Source: Escallonia rubra (lineage: Eukaryota; Streptophyta; Magnoliopsida; Escalloniales; Escalloniaceae). Taken from it: a stretch of DNA of 64,000 nt. Positions 36,470 through 48,900 of the stretch are shown here, piece after piece. Position 1 is the stretch's first letter, and every line of letters begins with the position of its first letter. The notes below the pieces were generated by a model. That model worked only from the letters and a program-made list of their open reading frames with translations, made no database searches and was not told the DNA's origin. The translations under genes were made by a program, and so were the position numbers. The stretch covers positions 62,001 to 126,000 of the forward strand of contig JAVXUO010002762.1 in NCBI GenBank assembly GCA_033065855.1, given 5' to 3'.

Positions 36470-37701
36470 TTTTCCCTCGTACATTTTTCATAACCCCTCC
36501 TAAAACCCCCCCTATAATTTCGGAAACGTCCTGCAATGAGCTATTAACCGTCGCAAAATCGATGCCTTCCTCGCCCCCTTTTTAGCTATGAATACCACAC
36601 ATGCAACGAATGAGAGGCCAGCGACTAAAACTCAGTGTAACCATCAAACGCTAAATAAGCAGCTAGGATTTATCCGTTTCTATGTGTCTACTGTCGCATT
36701 ATATTAAATGATAACCGAGTGATTCTGGTTAAAAATCTTGAATGCCATCGTCATTGCAAAGCGGATGTTGTGCTAACGGCTAAGCCTTTTGGAGCTCGAG
36801 CCCTCACTTTGGCTATTCAAATTCATCTAACGGTTCCTATGTTCACTTTCAGTAACCAAATTGGGAGTTTGGTGAGCAAATTTCTTGACACGCTTATTGA
36901 GAGAGCTATTCGTGAGTTTTGTTCTTGTCGTATCGCTTTTCCCGTTTGGATTCTACGCTTTTACTGTTTGGATTCTAATTTTGGTTTTATATAATCTGCT
37001 TTCAATAGTAATATGCATTGTAGGATTAAATTTTGGACCAATTGGGTAGGAAATGTCGTAGCAATTGGAGGGTCGGCCATAAATTAGTGGAAAGGTGCCA
37101 AAGGCCATTTGACTAAAGGCTGTAAAGTTTTTCTTCCTTGTGCCAGTTGCAGCTCTACGCTCCTACCCTCTGCAGCCCTGCGCTCATAGAGAATACACGA
37201 AAACAAGCCAATTGGAAAAAATAAATAAATATTATAGCTTCTTTCTTGTTGTTGGAAAAAGGATTCTCTCTTCTTCTTCTTCTTCTTTTAATTTTTATGG
37301 GGAGATTTTTATTTCTATGGAATTAAAGATTTGAATGATCTTGTCTGAGATAAAACATCAAGATCATTATGATGATATAATTAAAGTGGTTTTTCTCCAA
37401 AAGTTGTAACCAAAAGAAAATAGACATTCTAATAACAATTAGAAAGAAAAATGAAATGGGCCTAATTGAAAAGAAAGGTCAGATTTCTGGGGTTCGGATT
37501 GATCGTTTAAGTTGCGGCCCGTGATGGGCGGGTGGAGCCATGGTACCATAACGGGCCGGGGCCGGCGCCAGGCCCAATTTTAACCGACCCAATTTCCTAA
37601 TCGGTTTATCTCGTCTGTTCTGTTCTTTCTTTGCTCACATAACGAAACCCTAACTAGGGTTTTTCCCGTCTCTTCTCCCCCAGACCTCAAAGTATTCAGC
37701 C
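36470..37701. promoter_or_regulatory. Divergent promoter region, chloroplast protein / NSA2
   Basis: About 1.2 kb between two divergently transcribed genes. On the NSA2 side it has GGGCC/GGCCC words (ATGGGCCTA near 37456, AGGCCCAAT near 37570) that match TCP-bound site II elements, plus a telo-box. On the other side nothing specific was recognised. A GTCGGCC / GC-rich spot lies near 37550. Confidence 0.45.
37645..37653 (+). promoter_or_regulatory. Telo-box (AAACCCTAA)
   Basis: A perfect AAACCCTAA, directly followed by CTAGGGTTTTT, 49 bp before the NSA2 start codon. Telo-boxes paired with site II words mark plant ribosomal-protein and ribosome-biogenesis promoters, which fits NSA2. Confidence 0.7.
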
Positions 37702-40700
37702 ATGGTAATTCTCTCGGAACAAGAACTAGTTTTTTTATCATACATCATACATTGTCACTACCAGCTTTACTTCTTTCCGTTTTTTGTTCCTTTGGATTGA
37801 ATTTTGTTTGTTAACAGCCGCAAGGAGATTACATAGAGCTGCACAGGAAGAGATATGGCTATCGCCATGATCACTTCGAGCGCAAACGCAAGAAGGAGGC
37901 GCGTGAAGTTCACAAGCGCTCCGAAATTGCCCAAAAGGTCCAATTTCTTCCACCCGCTGTATTCTGATTTATGGATTTGTGGTAATTGTGATAAAAATAT
38001 TAAATTTGTCAATTTTTTATATGGAACAGGCTTTGGGTATCAAGGGCAAGATGTTCGCTAAGAAACGCTACGCCGAAAAGGCCCAAATGAAGAAAACGTT
38101 AGTATTTTTATAAGCTCTCTTTTTTTTATTAAATGCTTGATTATCAGTTTTCTGTTATTTTTTCAAGTTTTTTGGTTACATACTATACGATACTGATTTG
38201 TTGTTTGGCTCTAGTTTATGGTTATTGGTGTGGTTTAATGTTTGGATAGTGCACGAATTTAGTGTTTTTCATTAGAGCAACAACTACGTGGATTCTTTAA
38301 ATTGCATACAATTAGTGTCCGTTTGATCAAATGAAGGGATGTCTTATGGGACTATGATTGTGAAGTAGCATGTTGCATAGTTATTATTCACCAACTGTTT
38401 GTACTATTCCTATGTCATTTCATCATCGTCATCACCCAAGCCTTTGTGACAAACTAGTTGGGTGCATTTCTCTATGTTTGTAAGCCTTTTAATTGTTTCA
38501 TCACAAGGTGAGACTTTTAAACGTGACACGCATTTGCTATCCCCCAGGGAACGAAAAGTGAAGTTAACCTTTGCAATATTAAGGAATCTGTTGTTGGCAG
38601 TTTCTCCTCCTCTACAATCGGAAAAAAGAATATTTTTCATTTGTTTAGATGCAAGGATGAAAACAATCACCATTCAAAAACTCAATTACTTGTATGATGT
38701 AAATTGGAAAAAAGAATATTTTTCATTTGTTTAGATGCAAGGATGATAAAAATCACCATTCAAAAACTCAATTACTTGTATGATGCAAGTAATTTGTGCT
38801 ACTTTTGCCTACTTCTGTACACAGCTTCTCCTTTTGATTACCTGTTTATATCAGGTAGTTGTTTGAAAAGTTGAGCGTGGAGACCTTCCTCAAGAAATTA
38901 CAATTGATATTTGGAACACTGAACAATATCTTCCAAAAGCATTGATACTTTGCATTTTGATCATAACTCATAAGTAAATCAGTATGCGCAGAAACTCAAC
39001 TATGCATAGCATTTTTCGCTTTAGAATTAATAAAGTTCTCTTGATAATACTTTACCTATAAAAAAATTCAGACAACAAAAGTATAGGAAGGAAAGCTAGT
39101 TTCAAGCACAGAGACAAAGTTAGTAGTGATTGTTTTTTCTAAGTTAATATGCTTGTACCAGAGAAAAAAGTTACTACGAAACTTATAGTTGGTTGTACAC
39201 TTTTTCATGAATTGTTGTGTTAATTTTGCAACTTTTCTGCTATAATGTCCTTCAAACATAGTATCACTGAGGTTCACCCATAAATCATTTTTGTATCTTG
39301 TCAACAGATTGGCTATGCATGAAGAATCTTCAAGCAGGCGCAAGGTGGATGATGATGTTCATGAAGGAGCAGTTCCTGCCTATCTTCTTGATCGTGAGAA
39401 CACAACACGTGCAAAGGTATTGTTTTTTGGTTTGATTGATATTTTTGCTAATTTACATGTACTGTTAATTGATACAAGATTGCTGTGTATGTAGGTTCTT
39501 AGCAACACTATAAAGCAAAAGAGGAAAGAGAAGGCTGGAAAGTGGGAGGTGCCTCTACCAAAGGTAGGACTTGACCATTTGCATGTGTAGCTTTTTACAT
39601 GTTATTCTTCATCTACTGTTTCACTTCTTGGACCTTGACACTTTTCTGACTCTCCATGTTATTTTCTTTCTGATCTGTTATGGTTCATTGCTTTCTCTCT
39701 CTGACCATATCCAAACCCTTAAATTTTTGTGGGCTCGGGACTGTCACTTAATACAGAAGTAAGCTTGATACAAGCAAAAGATGAAATCGACTCGGGAGTA
39801 ATTATGTTACCGGTTACTTGTGTGTGATCTATAAATCAGTTTTGGGTGATTTTGTAAGTACATGTATATCCCTCCCAGTGCAATGCCCATCTTTTCAAGA
39901 TAATTTTCCCTCTCCATTCTACCATCTGACAAGTATGGTTGGTTTTTTTTTTTTTTTTGGGTATAGAACTAAGTCTTATCCCAACAATCAGACCTGCAGG
40001 TCATGCTTTTACCTTGCAGATGTGTCGGGGTTTAGATCAAGTGTTTGGTTACTCATACGTGCTTAGATTTTTATAGCTACACCTACAGTTGCAGGGTAAC
40101 TGTGTAACCATGAAGGAAACCTTAAATGACTTTTTGATTTTACTGCATTCCAAAAGAGTAATACACAAGTTGACGAGCATCTGCGGATAGAAGAATAACA
40201 AGTCATGCGGGTGCTTATGGAGGAGACCTGGAGTCTCTGAAGTAGTCCTTTTCACACCAAAGATGGCGTCCTTGCTTGCACCAAAAAAAAAAATCAATTT
40301 TCTACATCATACACAGCCTCTGAAGCAATCTAATCAGTTTGCCTGAGCAGAGAGGTGAGTTGTGTGCTAATCTTGTGGGATAAGGCGTTCTGATTATTAA
40401 CAGATAAATGACATGGCTTTATGTATTGAAAATCAAGTTTGGTCAGGGTTCCACCTAAAAGTAGGTGGGAAGCTTTCCGTTTCATAAGTTAATAGATGGT
40501 GTCTCGTCTTTTGAGAACGCAACACCTTGAGGGTGCATTATTTTTTAAATGAGTTGTAACTATTCTACTGAGTAGCCGTTTAAATATTGGTTGAACTGAG
40601 TTTTGAATGTTACTTTTTTGTTTAATGGAAAGTTATGCATTTTATTGTTGGATGCTCACGCCCTTACCCAGGCTACTTAATGACAAAGCATCATGTCAAC

Positions 40701-41386
40701 TTTTCAGGTCAGACCTGTAGCTGAAGAAGAGATGTTCAAAGTGATCAGAACTGGTAAAAGGAAAAGTAAGTACATGTAGTGATAAGGAATTACTAATATT
40801 TCATCCATACTAGACGGTTTTTGACCTGTTTTACTTTTTGCAGCCAAGCAGTGGAAGAGGATGATTACTAAGGTCACATTTGTGGGAACGAGTTTTACTA
40901 GAAAACATCCTAAATATGAGCGTTTTATCCGCCCTACTGGATTGCGATTCACTAAAGCACATGTGACCCACCCCGAACTTAAATGCACTTTTAACCTTGA
41001 GATGATTGGAGTGAAGAAAAATCCCAATGGACCAATGTATACCTCCCTTGGTGTTGTGACCAAAGGAACCATTATTGAGGTAATCTGCGGTTTTTCACTA
41101 TGTACTTTAACTAGAGCACCATTTGAACTTAAACACGGTTAGCTAATATTTGCGAACCATGAATTTCAGGTCAATGTCAGTGAATTAGGTCTAGTCACAC
41201 CTGCAGGAAAAGTCGTATGGGGTAAGATTGGGCTTCTTAAATTTTCAGCTTCCTCCATTGTCCTCGCTTCGTTCATTTATATGCATTCTTATCCTTTGTG
41301 TGTATGTGGTATGTGCAGGCAAGTACGCGCAAGTTACCAATAATCCTGAAAATGACGGTTGCATAAATGCAGTTCTTCTTGTCTAG
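37702..41386 (+). CDS. NSA2: Ribosome biogenesis protein NSA2 homologue
   Basis: Nine coding exons: 37702-37704, 37818-37937, 38030-38097, 39308-39416, 39495-39563, 40708-40765, 40844-41079, 41170-41221 and 41319-41386. They total 783 nt and 260 residues, exactly the usual NSA2 length. NSA2 is a nucleolar factor for 27S pre-rRNA processing and 60S subunit maturation. The N-terminus is strongly basic ([35 protein letters not shown]); the C-terminal half is an S8e-type fold ([63 protein letters not shown] end). The first coding exon contributes only the start codon, spliced directly to the second. A telo-box and site II words precede it. Confidence 0.93.
38620..38791. repeat. 86-bp tandem duplication in NSA2 intron 3
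   Basis: Two almost identical 86-bp units (38620-38705 and 38706-38791), each starting GGAAAAAAGAATATTTTTCA. They differ at very few positions, so the duplication is recent. No coding effect. Confidence 0.8.
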
Positions 41387-41857
41387 GAGGATTGCTGCTG
41401 CAGAAAGGGTCATATCCACTCGGCTGTTCGTTCCAGTTGTAGTTCGTCTCTCCCCTTTTTTACATGTAGCTATTCACTTTGTAATCCTGGATCAAGTTAA
41501 AAATATTGAAAGTAACATGAGATCGAATGTTGTGTGGACAGTCCCATCTCGTAATGAAAACATTAATTTACAGTTAAAACAGGCTATAATTAGAATCGAG
41601 TCTAGTCTTAGGTTTTCTAACGTCACGTCTTAATAGATTGACTATCCTCGAACAATTAGACTGAAGTATTTTTAAGTAGTACTAATAAAGTGTTCATAAT
41701 TAAGTTAATTTATGCACTTTCACTAATTGCAATAATAGTCTACTTACAGACATAAACCATTTTATAAATCTGTCGGGACTTTCCTAGTAACACTTTGAGA
41801 TTGCTCCTTTTGGATTTTATTTCTTACGATTTTTATGTACTTGATAATCACATAATG

Positions 41858-42420
41858 TTTTTTTTTTTTTTTAGAAAATTTCCCAAAAGGGAGACTTCGT
41901 GCCACAAAAGGAAATATTTGAAAGAAACTAATGAGATGATAAATTAGGATTTCAGTTTCAAACAATTGAAAAAATGAATATGAGATGTAGGATGAAACGG
42001 GATTATAAATTTTGTTATCATCAATCATATGTAAAGGAAGTTGAAAGTTATTTTTTGGATAGACGGCATCAATAGTTGAGGAGCCTCTTCCATTCAAGTC
42101 TCAAATTCATAAATCTGCTGTTTTAGCTAGTTTGTGCGCTACTCTATTTTCAAGTGCGTTTTACCTGAAATCTCATGACACTATCTAAGACCTTTTAAGC
42201 ATCACAAATAGTGTTACTATTTGAGACAAGTTTGCAATCTTCCAGGTTCAGTGCTTCGACGATATTAGAAGAATCACCATCAATCTGAACTGTATCAAAA
42301 TTCCCGACTCAATCGCAAAACAAAAAGGCCTCAAAAGCTGCACGCGTTTGACAACTTCAGCAGGACCGGAGATGTTGTCAATGCGCTTGGAGAGCCCTGC
42401 ACAGAACCTGGGTACCCTCA
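41858..42420 (-). mobile_element. 5'-truncated LINE remnant with RNase H-like fragment
   Basis: Read on the minus strand, 42400 to 42060 translates in pieces to an RNase H-like domain of the plant L1 type: VQIDGDSSNIVEAL, then about 60 codons later ENRVAHKLAKTA, the two hallmark blocks (catalytic Asp region and the N-x-VAH-x-LAK helix). The frame is broken by stops in between and after. A pure A tract (T run on the plus strand at 41858-41872) downstream fits a LINE poly-A tail. The element lies between the convergent NSA2 and PPC-domain genes. No target duplication was found. Confidence 0.6.
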
Positions 42421-42928
42421 CCACCCCCTCCCTTGTCATCCCTCACCGCCACACCCACACCCCATGTACCTCCCCCTCCCTTGAAGGTAGCCGCATCAAA
42501 TCTGGGAAAGTCTTGTTATTAATACACGAGAGCGGACAAAAATATAATGCAATCTAAAACTTGGGTACCACAGAATCGTATGAGCAAACAGGCTTTGCTT
42601 CAGTTGTCCATTTACCAAATCAGCTTTAAAGGTGAAGTTGACACCCATCGGTCCAAATAAGACCTCGCATTTAGCTACAAAATTCAGTTTCTGAAATGCA
42701 ATGCATGTGTTCAAATACTCGCCTTGTTCTTATTTATTCCTTACAGGAATACATTGCCATGCAATGCATGTACTTGATTACTTCCCAACCATCAGAATCC
42801 TAAGCATAAGTTGATAACAAAGACTTCAAACATCCTTGCAATGAGAGGAGCAAGAACAACAATTGAATTTCTATAAACCAGCTTTTTTTGATATCTTTAG
42901 CCGGACTTGGGGATTGACCACAAAAGCA

Positions 42929-45900
42929 CTACTCCTCCTCCTGCTCCTGCTCCTCCTCTTCCTCCTCTTCTTCCTCCTCGTCTTCCTCTTCCTCTTCCTC
43001 TTCCTCTTCTCCTTCTTCTTCTTCTTCACAAGTGAAAAAACTCACTGTCACCTGCAAAGAAACCCTCTGTTAGCCTTTCTCATTCATCATCATAAACAAT
43101 AATCTACAATGGCAGTGTTTACACACTCGCAGGCAATCCAGGGCCTAAGGGTTGAAAGTGTGCATCAAGAAATTACAGCAGATAATGGAACTGTATAAGC
43201 ACATAAGCAGTGGCCAAAAGCATGTATAAACACACAGCCTACAACAAGGTGCTTCTAAGTCATTTTAAGCATTATCAGGGTCTGTTCCACTACAAGCAAG
43301 GGTTAGGAAATAATAAAATAAAGATACTAAATGCCCTTTGCTTGTTAGTGGCTGAAATTTCAATATATATGTGGCTAGCTTGTAGGAGCTGTATGAAGTT
43401 TGTGAGAACTTTCTGAAGTAGGTAATTGGCTACATATCTTGTGCCGTGAGGAGTTTAAATCAATTAGATACATGGTGCAGTGCGGTTCTACAATAAAATA
43501 GAAACGCAAGAAAAAGAATTCAAAACACGTAACACAGAACTACTCGAAAGCTAAGCTAAGTTGCGCAAAAAGTGAGAAGAACCATAAATCAGAGAACTCT
43601 CTAATCAAGACATTATGGGGCATGAAAAGTAAAACAGAACAGTACTCTTTCAATATCCACAAAAGATTGAATAGAGAAGACTAGAACCTGCATGGGGGTC
43701 GCTGCAGTCAATGAGCCAGTCACTGGACCGCCAAAAATATGACCATCTGCATTAGGAAAAGTAATTTGCAATTTCCCACGCTGGTGTGCCTGGCCATCTT
43801 TATCCACAGAGAAGAGGCCTGACATAGAAAGTACTGGACGAGATCCCTGCAAGGTCAGTACACCAAGAGCTAGAGTTAGGTCATACTTACAGAAGAGGGA
43901 CTTGAGATTAATAAAAATCTTCAACTATAATGATTAGCAACAAGAAAGGTTATTGCACACAGAACTAAGAATCCATCACCTAAAAATGACTACATCCAAC
44001 TTATACAAAAAGTCAATAAACTTGGTTTTAGCAAAAGAAGAGTTTCTTAAAGCACTGTTAGGCAGCATACCTCAAGATGATATATTTAAACATTTTGTTC
44101 CTTTTAAAAAGGGAGCACCAGACATTACTTATCACTGTATGACATATCAACTGGGAAAACAATATCTTCAAATGGGTAGCATGACATGGAAAGAAGTTAT
44201 ACACAATTCGTATAACATAGTAGCAATGTGCTCCAAGGCACAGTCCCACCTTTATGCACTTATCTGCGATTATTAGCTCACAAACATGTTACTTATCAAA
44301 GATTATTGATGAAAGTAGGAAGTATGATGACCAAAACTGCCCATTAGAGCCATAGCGAACCATCAATCATGAAGCATAATCTTAGAATATACCTTATTGA
44401 CTGCTGACTGTGAAACAGATTATTGGGTGCCATTTCGCTATGATTTAAACTCCACTGTATTCCTTTGCTTCAAGACAATAATTTACTCCCTCCAGAAAAA
44501 GGGTGAATTGCGAAAATGTTCCCTTATTTTGAGGCCTATTTAAAAAGTCCTTATACTTCGACTTGTTTCATTTTGGTCCTTTATTTATGCTATTGTTTCC
44601 TAATTGGACCCCAAGTCCCCAAACTATAAGATGCCGTCAATTTCAGAGGGGCAAAACTGGAAACAAAAAATTGATTACCACAAAATAATATTTTTTATTC
44701 TTCTTCGAGTTCTTTTTATTTTTTTTCTGTTAATATTTGCACCCCTCTCTCACCATGAAGCTAAGACCACCGCCCCGCCAAATCTATCAATACACCACCA
44801 CCAAATTAACCCCAAGAAGTTCAGTTTTGCCCACCAACATTTGATTTTCCAGTTTGCCCCTTAAAATATTGACGAAATTGTAAACATTAGGGACATAAAG
44901 ACCAAATAGGAAATGGAAGCTTAGATGAATGGCCAAAGGAAACGAGCCATACTGTAAGGACCCTTCAAAAAGTAGGCCCAACAAAAAAGACCATTTTTGT
45001 AATTTACCCCCAGAAAAGATAAAATATTTGCACCTACGATTAGGTTCCTCTCATTTCCTTTTCAGAAGTGTCTGGGTTAGAGAAATAAAAATAAGAGGAT
45101 CGAACCATCCATTCATGCTTTCCTCCAAAGTGTAATAATACAGTTTAATCCTAACAATTTGTGCAGTAATTCACAAACATGATGTGTAGGCAGTTCACCT
45201 GCCCCACCCCCCACCCCAGAAAAAGAAATAACTATGTAAAAGAAGGTAAAGATTAAGATCCTAGCTACAACCCTGCTTTTACCTGTTATATTCATAGACA
45301 TGTAATTGGTTGGTGGACAATGGTCACTTTTCCATAACAAGCAAGAGAGCAGGGCCAACCGCATTTTATAAGTAGATAACTTACTGGTCTATAAAACTGG
45401 AGCTTCTATTTGCGTCATCAATCATATCAATGATGTTGTCGATGAGAGCAAAATTTTGCACTGCACCAAACAACTGCTAGGCATTGGAAAGCTAAAATCA
45501 ACGGGAAACCACAAACCTCAAAACAGATTGCTGATCCTCCGAGCTCAAGCATTGGGTTAGACACACAACCTGTTACGGATAAAATTGTCGCCATGCATGG
45601 ATGGCCTTGAAAACATGCTGGGAACTTTTCTCTATCTTGGAAGTACGTCACGGTCTTCTCATAAATGTCCTGTAAAGTCAGAAAAAACGACTTAGTCATA
45701 CAATACGTCATCAATCAAGCAACTTCTTTCTAAGGAAAAGATAAACCTGGAGAGTTGAATGGTGGGAACATTGTAAATCAAGTACATGTACCGATTTAAC
45801 CAAACAATATAAATGCCTGCTCTTCATCTACATAGCAAACTTTTCCAACAAGATTCTGGGGAATGGGGCTAATGAGCCAAATAATAGTTATGACATGTGG

Positions 45901-48900
45901 AAGAACACTTTGTCTTGTGTATCACCGTTGCACTGGAGATATATCTACTAGATATGATATAATTCCGAAGAAGGAGAAACAGATATAGTACATTCTTAGA
46001 ATGTTAAAAAGAAGGACAAGTGAATGGCTATTCTTGCTTCCGTCCAAAAAAGCTCATTTGATTCCAGCGTTAAAGTTGCTTTGAGTTTAGATAAATTATA
46101 TTCAAAGTTTTGCTCCTGGCTCCCAAGTTTCAACAGTTTAACATCACATTCAGTAACATTTTCGAACCTGGGTCCCCAACATATCTCTACTCAGTCTCCT
46201 GGCGAACACCACAACAAACACAAGAAATGCAAATATCCAGCTCTCTATATGAACCAGTCTACGGAAAGAGATATTAAAAATTTTCCAAAATCACTGGTTA
46301 TAGATGGGACAACAGGTTCATCAGTCTCTTCTAGATCACTTGCAACCATAATTGCAAAAAACAAATTGTTGCTGTAAACTTAATTACATAATGCAGGAGC
46401 CAATCCGGATTCTGGCCTCTTTTGAAGCAGGAGTGGGTGCATCTTTCTGGGGCAGGAGCCACAATAATTATCAAATATTCTAGCAACTAAGTTTATAGTT
46501 GTAGGTATTGTCAATCCTACAAATTTACTGAGCTTCATAGACTTCCATCTTCGCCAACTCTTACAAGTAACTTTAGATGCCAGCATTAATTTTGATCTCT
46601 TATCGCAAGCCTTCAATAATGTTTACCATCCTCGGACTCCTAGATTTTTTATCATAACCAGTATCTTCATCATCTTTCTTCACAAACAATTCCTTGATTT
46701 CTTTCTCTAATTTGTCTCTTGTATAAAGGCTAGCATAAGATGCTTCTCTTCCTCAACTGTGAATCCTTGTTGGCTTGGGAAACAGATAAAAACCATGGAT
46801 TTAAGAAATGACCAACCTTTCCCTGTCTTTCTTCAAAGAATACCTCGTCACCTCATCCTAAAGGACTATTAATCTAAAAGGATAGCATCACTTTCTCTTA
46901 TAACCACGTTCAACACGTTAGCAGAGTCTCTTTCATCTGGGAAGATATATAAAAGAGTCTGGAACTTCCAAACCTCTACTCCAGTCATAATCAGACAGAA
47001 CCAACACTCCCTTCGCAACCTTGGTTAACCCTCCTCAGAGAAAGAATGAGAACTTGAAGGTCTGATGTATATGGTTGGGCCTAAGAGCAAATGGCTAAAG
47101 CGTTTTTGGTCAAGTATGGATCCAACATGAGTCAACTAAAAAGGTGTATGTTTTTGAGCTGCCTTAGCCCCACAAGTAGGCTGGCAACTTTTCAAGCAGT
47201 GATGAGTGTTGTATGCAGCACTTTATTTAGCACTGTTTTGGGGATTTAACTGAAGAATGTTGACTCTCGGAGTCTTTGGGAACTGCTAAGTAACATGGAC
47301 ACTCAGCCGTAAGCAAGGCGGGGACATGGCATTTTTCAAGATATCAAATCTTTGGTTTCATTGCATCTTTATTCATTCAACATATCCAAATTTCAAGGTT
47401 CCAAATCAACCATCTTATTAAACATAAGGCAAGAAATTCTGAATCTTAAGCCCAAATTACAGGGAACATCATTATCAGAAGGATGGAAGTCATTAGGAAG
47501 CATACTTATGTATGTTATGAACTAACCCTTGCTAAAGCCTTGCTAATTGAATACCAACCAATGTCGTAAGATACGTGATAAGGATACAAGCTAAAACAGT
47601 AGTTCAAATTGACCACGTATCACGCTTTTCTTGCAATGCAAGTTCCCCTACGCGATAGGTATGTTAGGATATCCAATACGATACAGCAAATTCTCAATCC
47701 ACAATTCTTCTTTTTTGTATTTTTGAGATGTTCACTTCTTAAATTTGTATCACCTGCTCCTACAGGGGGAGATGACAACAAACTAGTATTTATGACATTA
47801 GATTAGGTTTACTGCATAAGATGACTTATTTTCACACCATATGGATTGACAGATGATCATCTTATCTTGAGATACACGATACTTACGATGCGCGATACGC
47901 AAAATTGGATTACGATACAACTTACAAGAAATGTATCCAAATTCGACAAGTATGACTAAATCACATTAAACAACCAAAAGCAAAAAGCAACTCTCATCTT
48001 ATCCATCTAATAAAGTTTCTTCAATTGATGTCAGATTATTTAAGTTCATAAAGCTACAAATTTCCGATATCCAACAGCCTTGTCCAATATTTGTGGTGGC
48101 CGTCTCGGAACGTCGAGAAGTGTCGTAATACATTGCAGTTGTGCAACTCAATGTGTCAGTGATTCATAGAGAACTGTTTAGCAAAAGCTCAATGGAGCAA
48201 GGTACTAGCCTCAGACAGAGCTCTCAATGAGGTGACTCGAGGGTGATGAAGTTATTAGTTCTTGTATGAGAGGTAGGGTCTAGGACTTGTTGAGAGTAGC
48301 CATACACACTCGACAGGAGTTGTTGCTGTGTAGTGGACTCACATGTAAAGAAGGAAACTAATTTAGATCGATAAGGACATTTTATCCTATAATGAAGAGA
48401 TAATGTGAACATGAAAGCTTGACATACATGGATGGGCACAATGCCTAAAATCTAACTTCAGGGTCTAGGTTCAACATGTATTAAGGCCTTTGCTTGGGTC
48501 CTATTTACGCACCACAGTGTGACTACTTACAAGAGAGCCGTTTAACTTCAAATTTTTTTGTCTCCTTCGTAAGTTGCATCTTGGTTGGATCCTTTAGATT
48601 ATTCCTTCTTTGAAATGCAATTGAATCAAGACCCAACAGAAGAGTACATTAATCATAGAATGCTACTTAAGAAGGTGATCTGATATAGATCAACTTCTAT
48701 CCGACTAATGTATTATTCCGACCTCATGACATCACCAGAGTATATTAAGGACACGCAAATACAGCAATGAATGAAATACTTCGGCAGTAGAAGGTAGACT
48801 TTTGAACATCATAAAGCACAAACATGTTGCACTCAAACATCCTCAACTTCAAAATATCTTCATTGGCAGTTACAGTGGAAAGTTTCTTTTAGAACATTCC

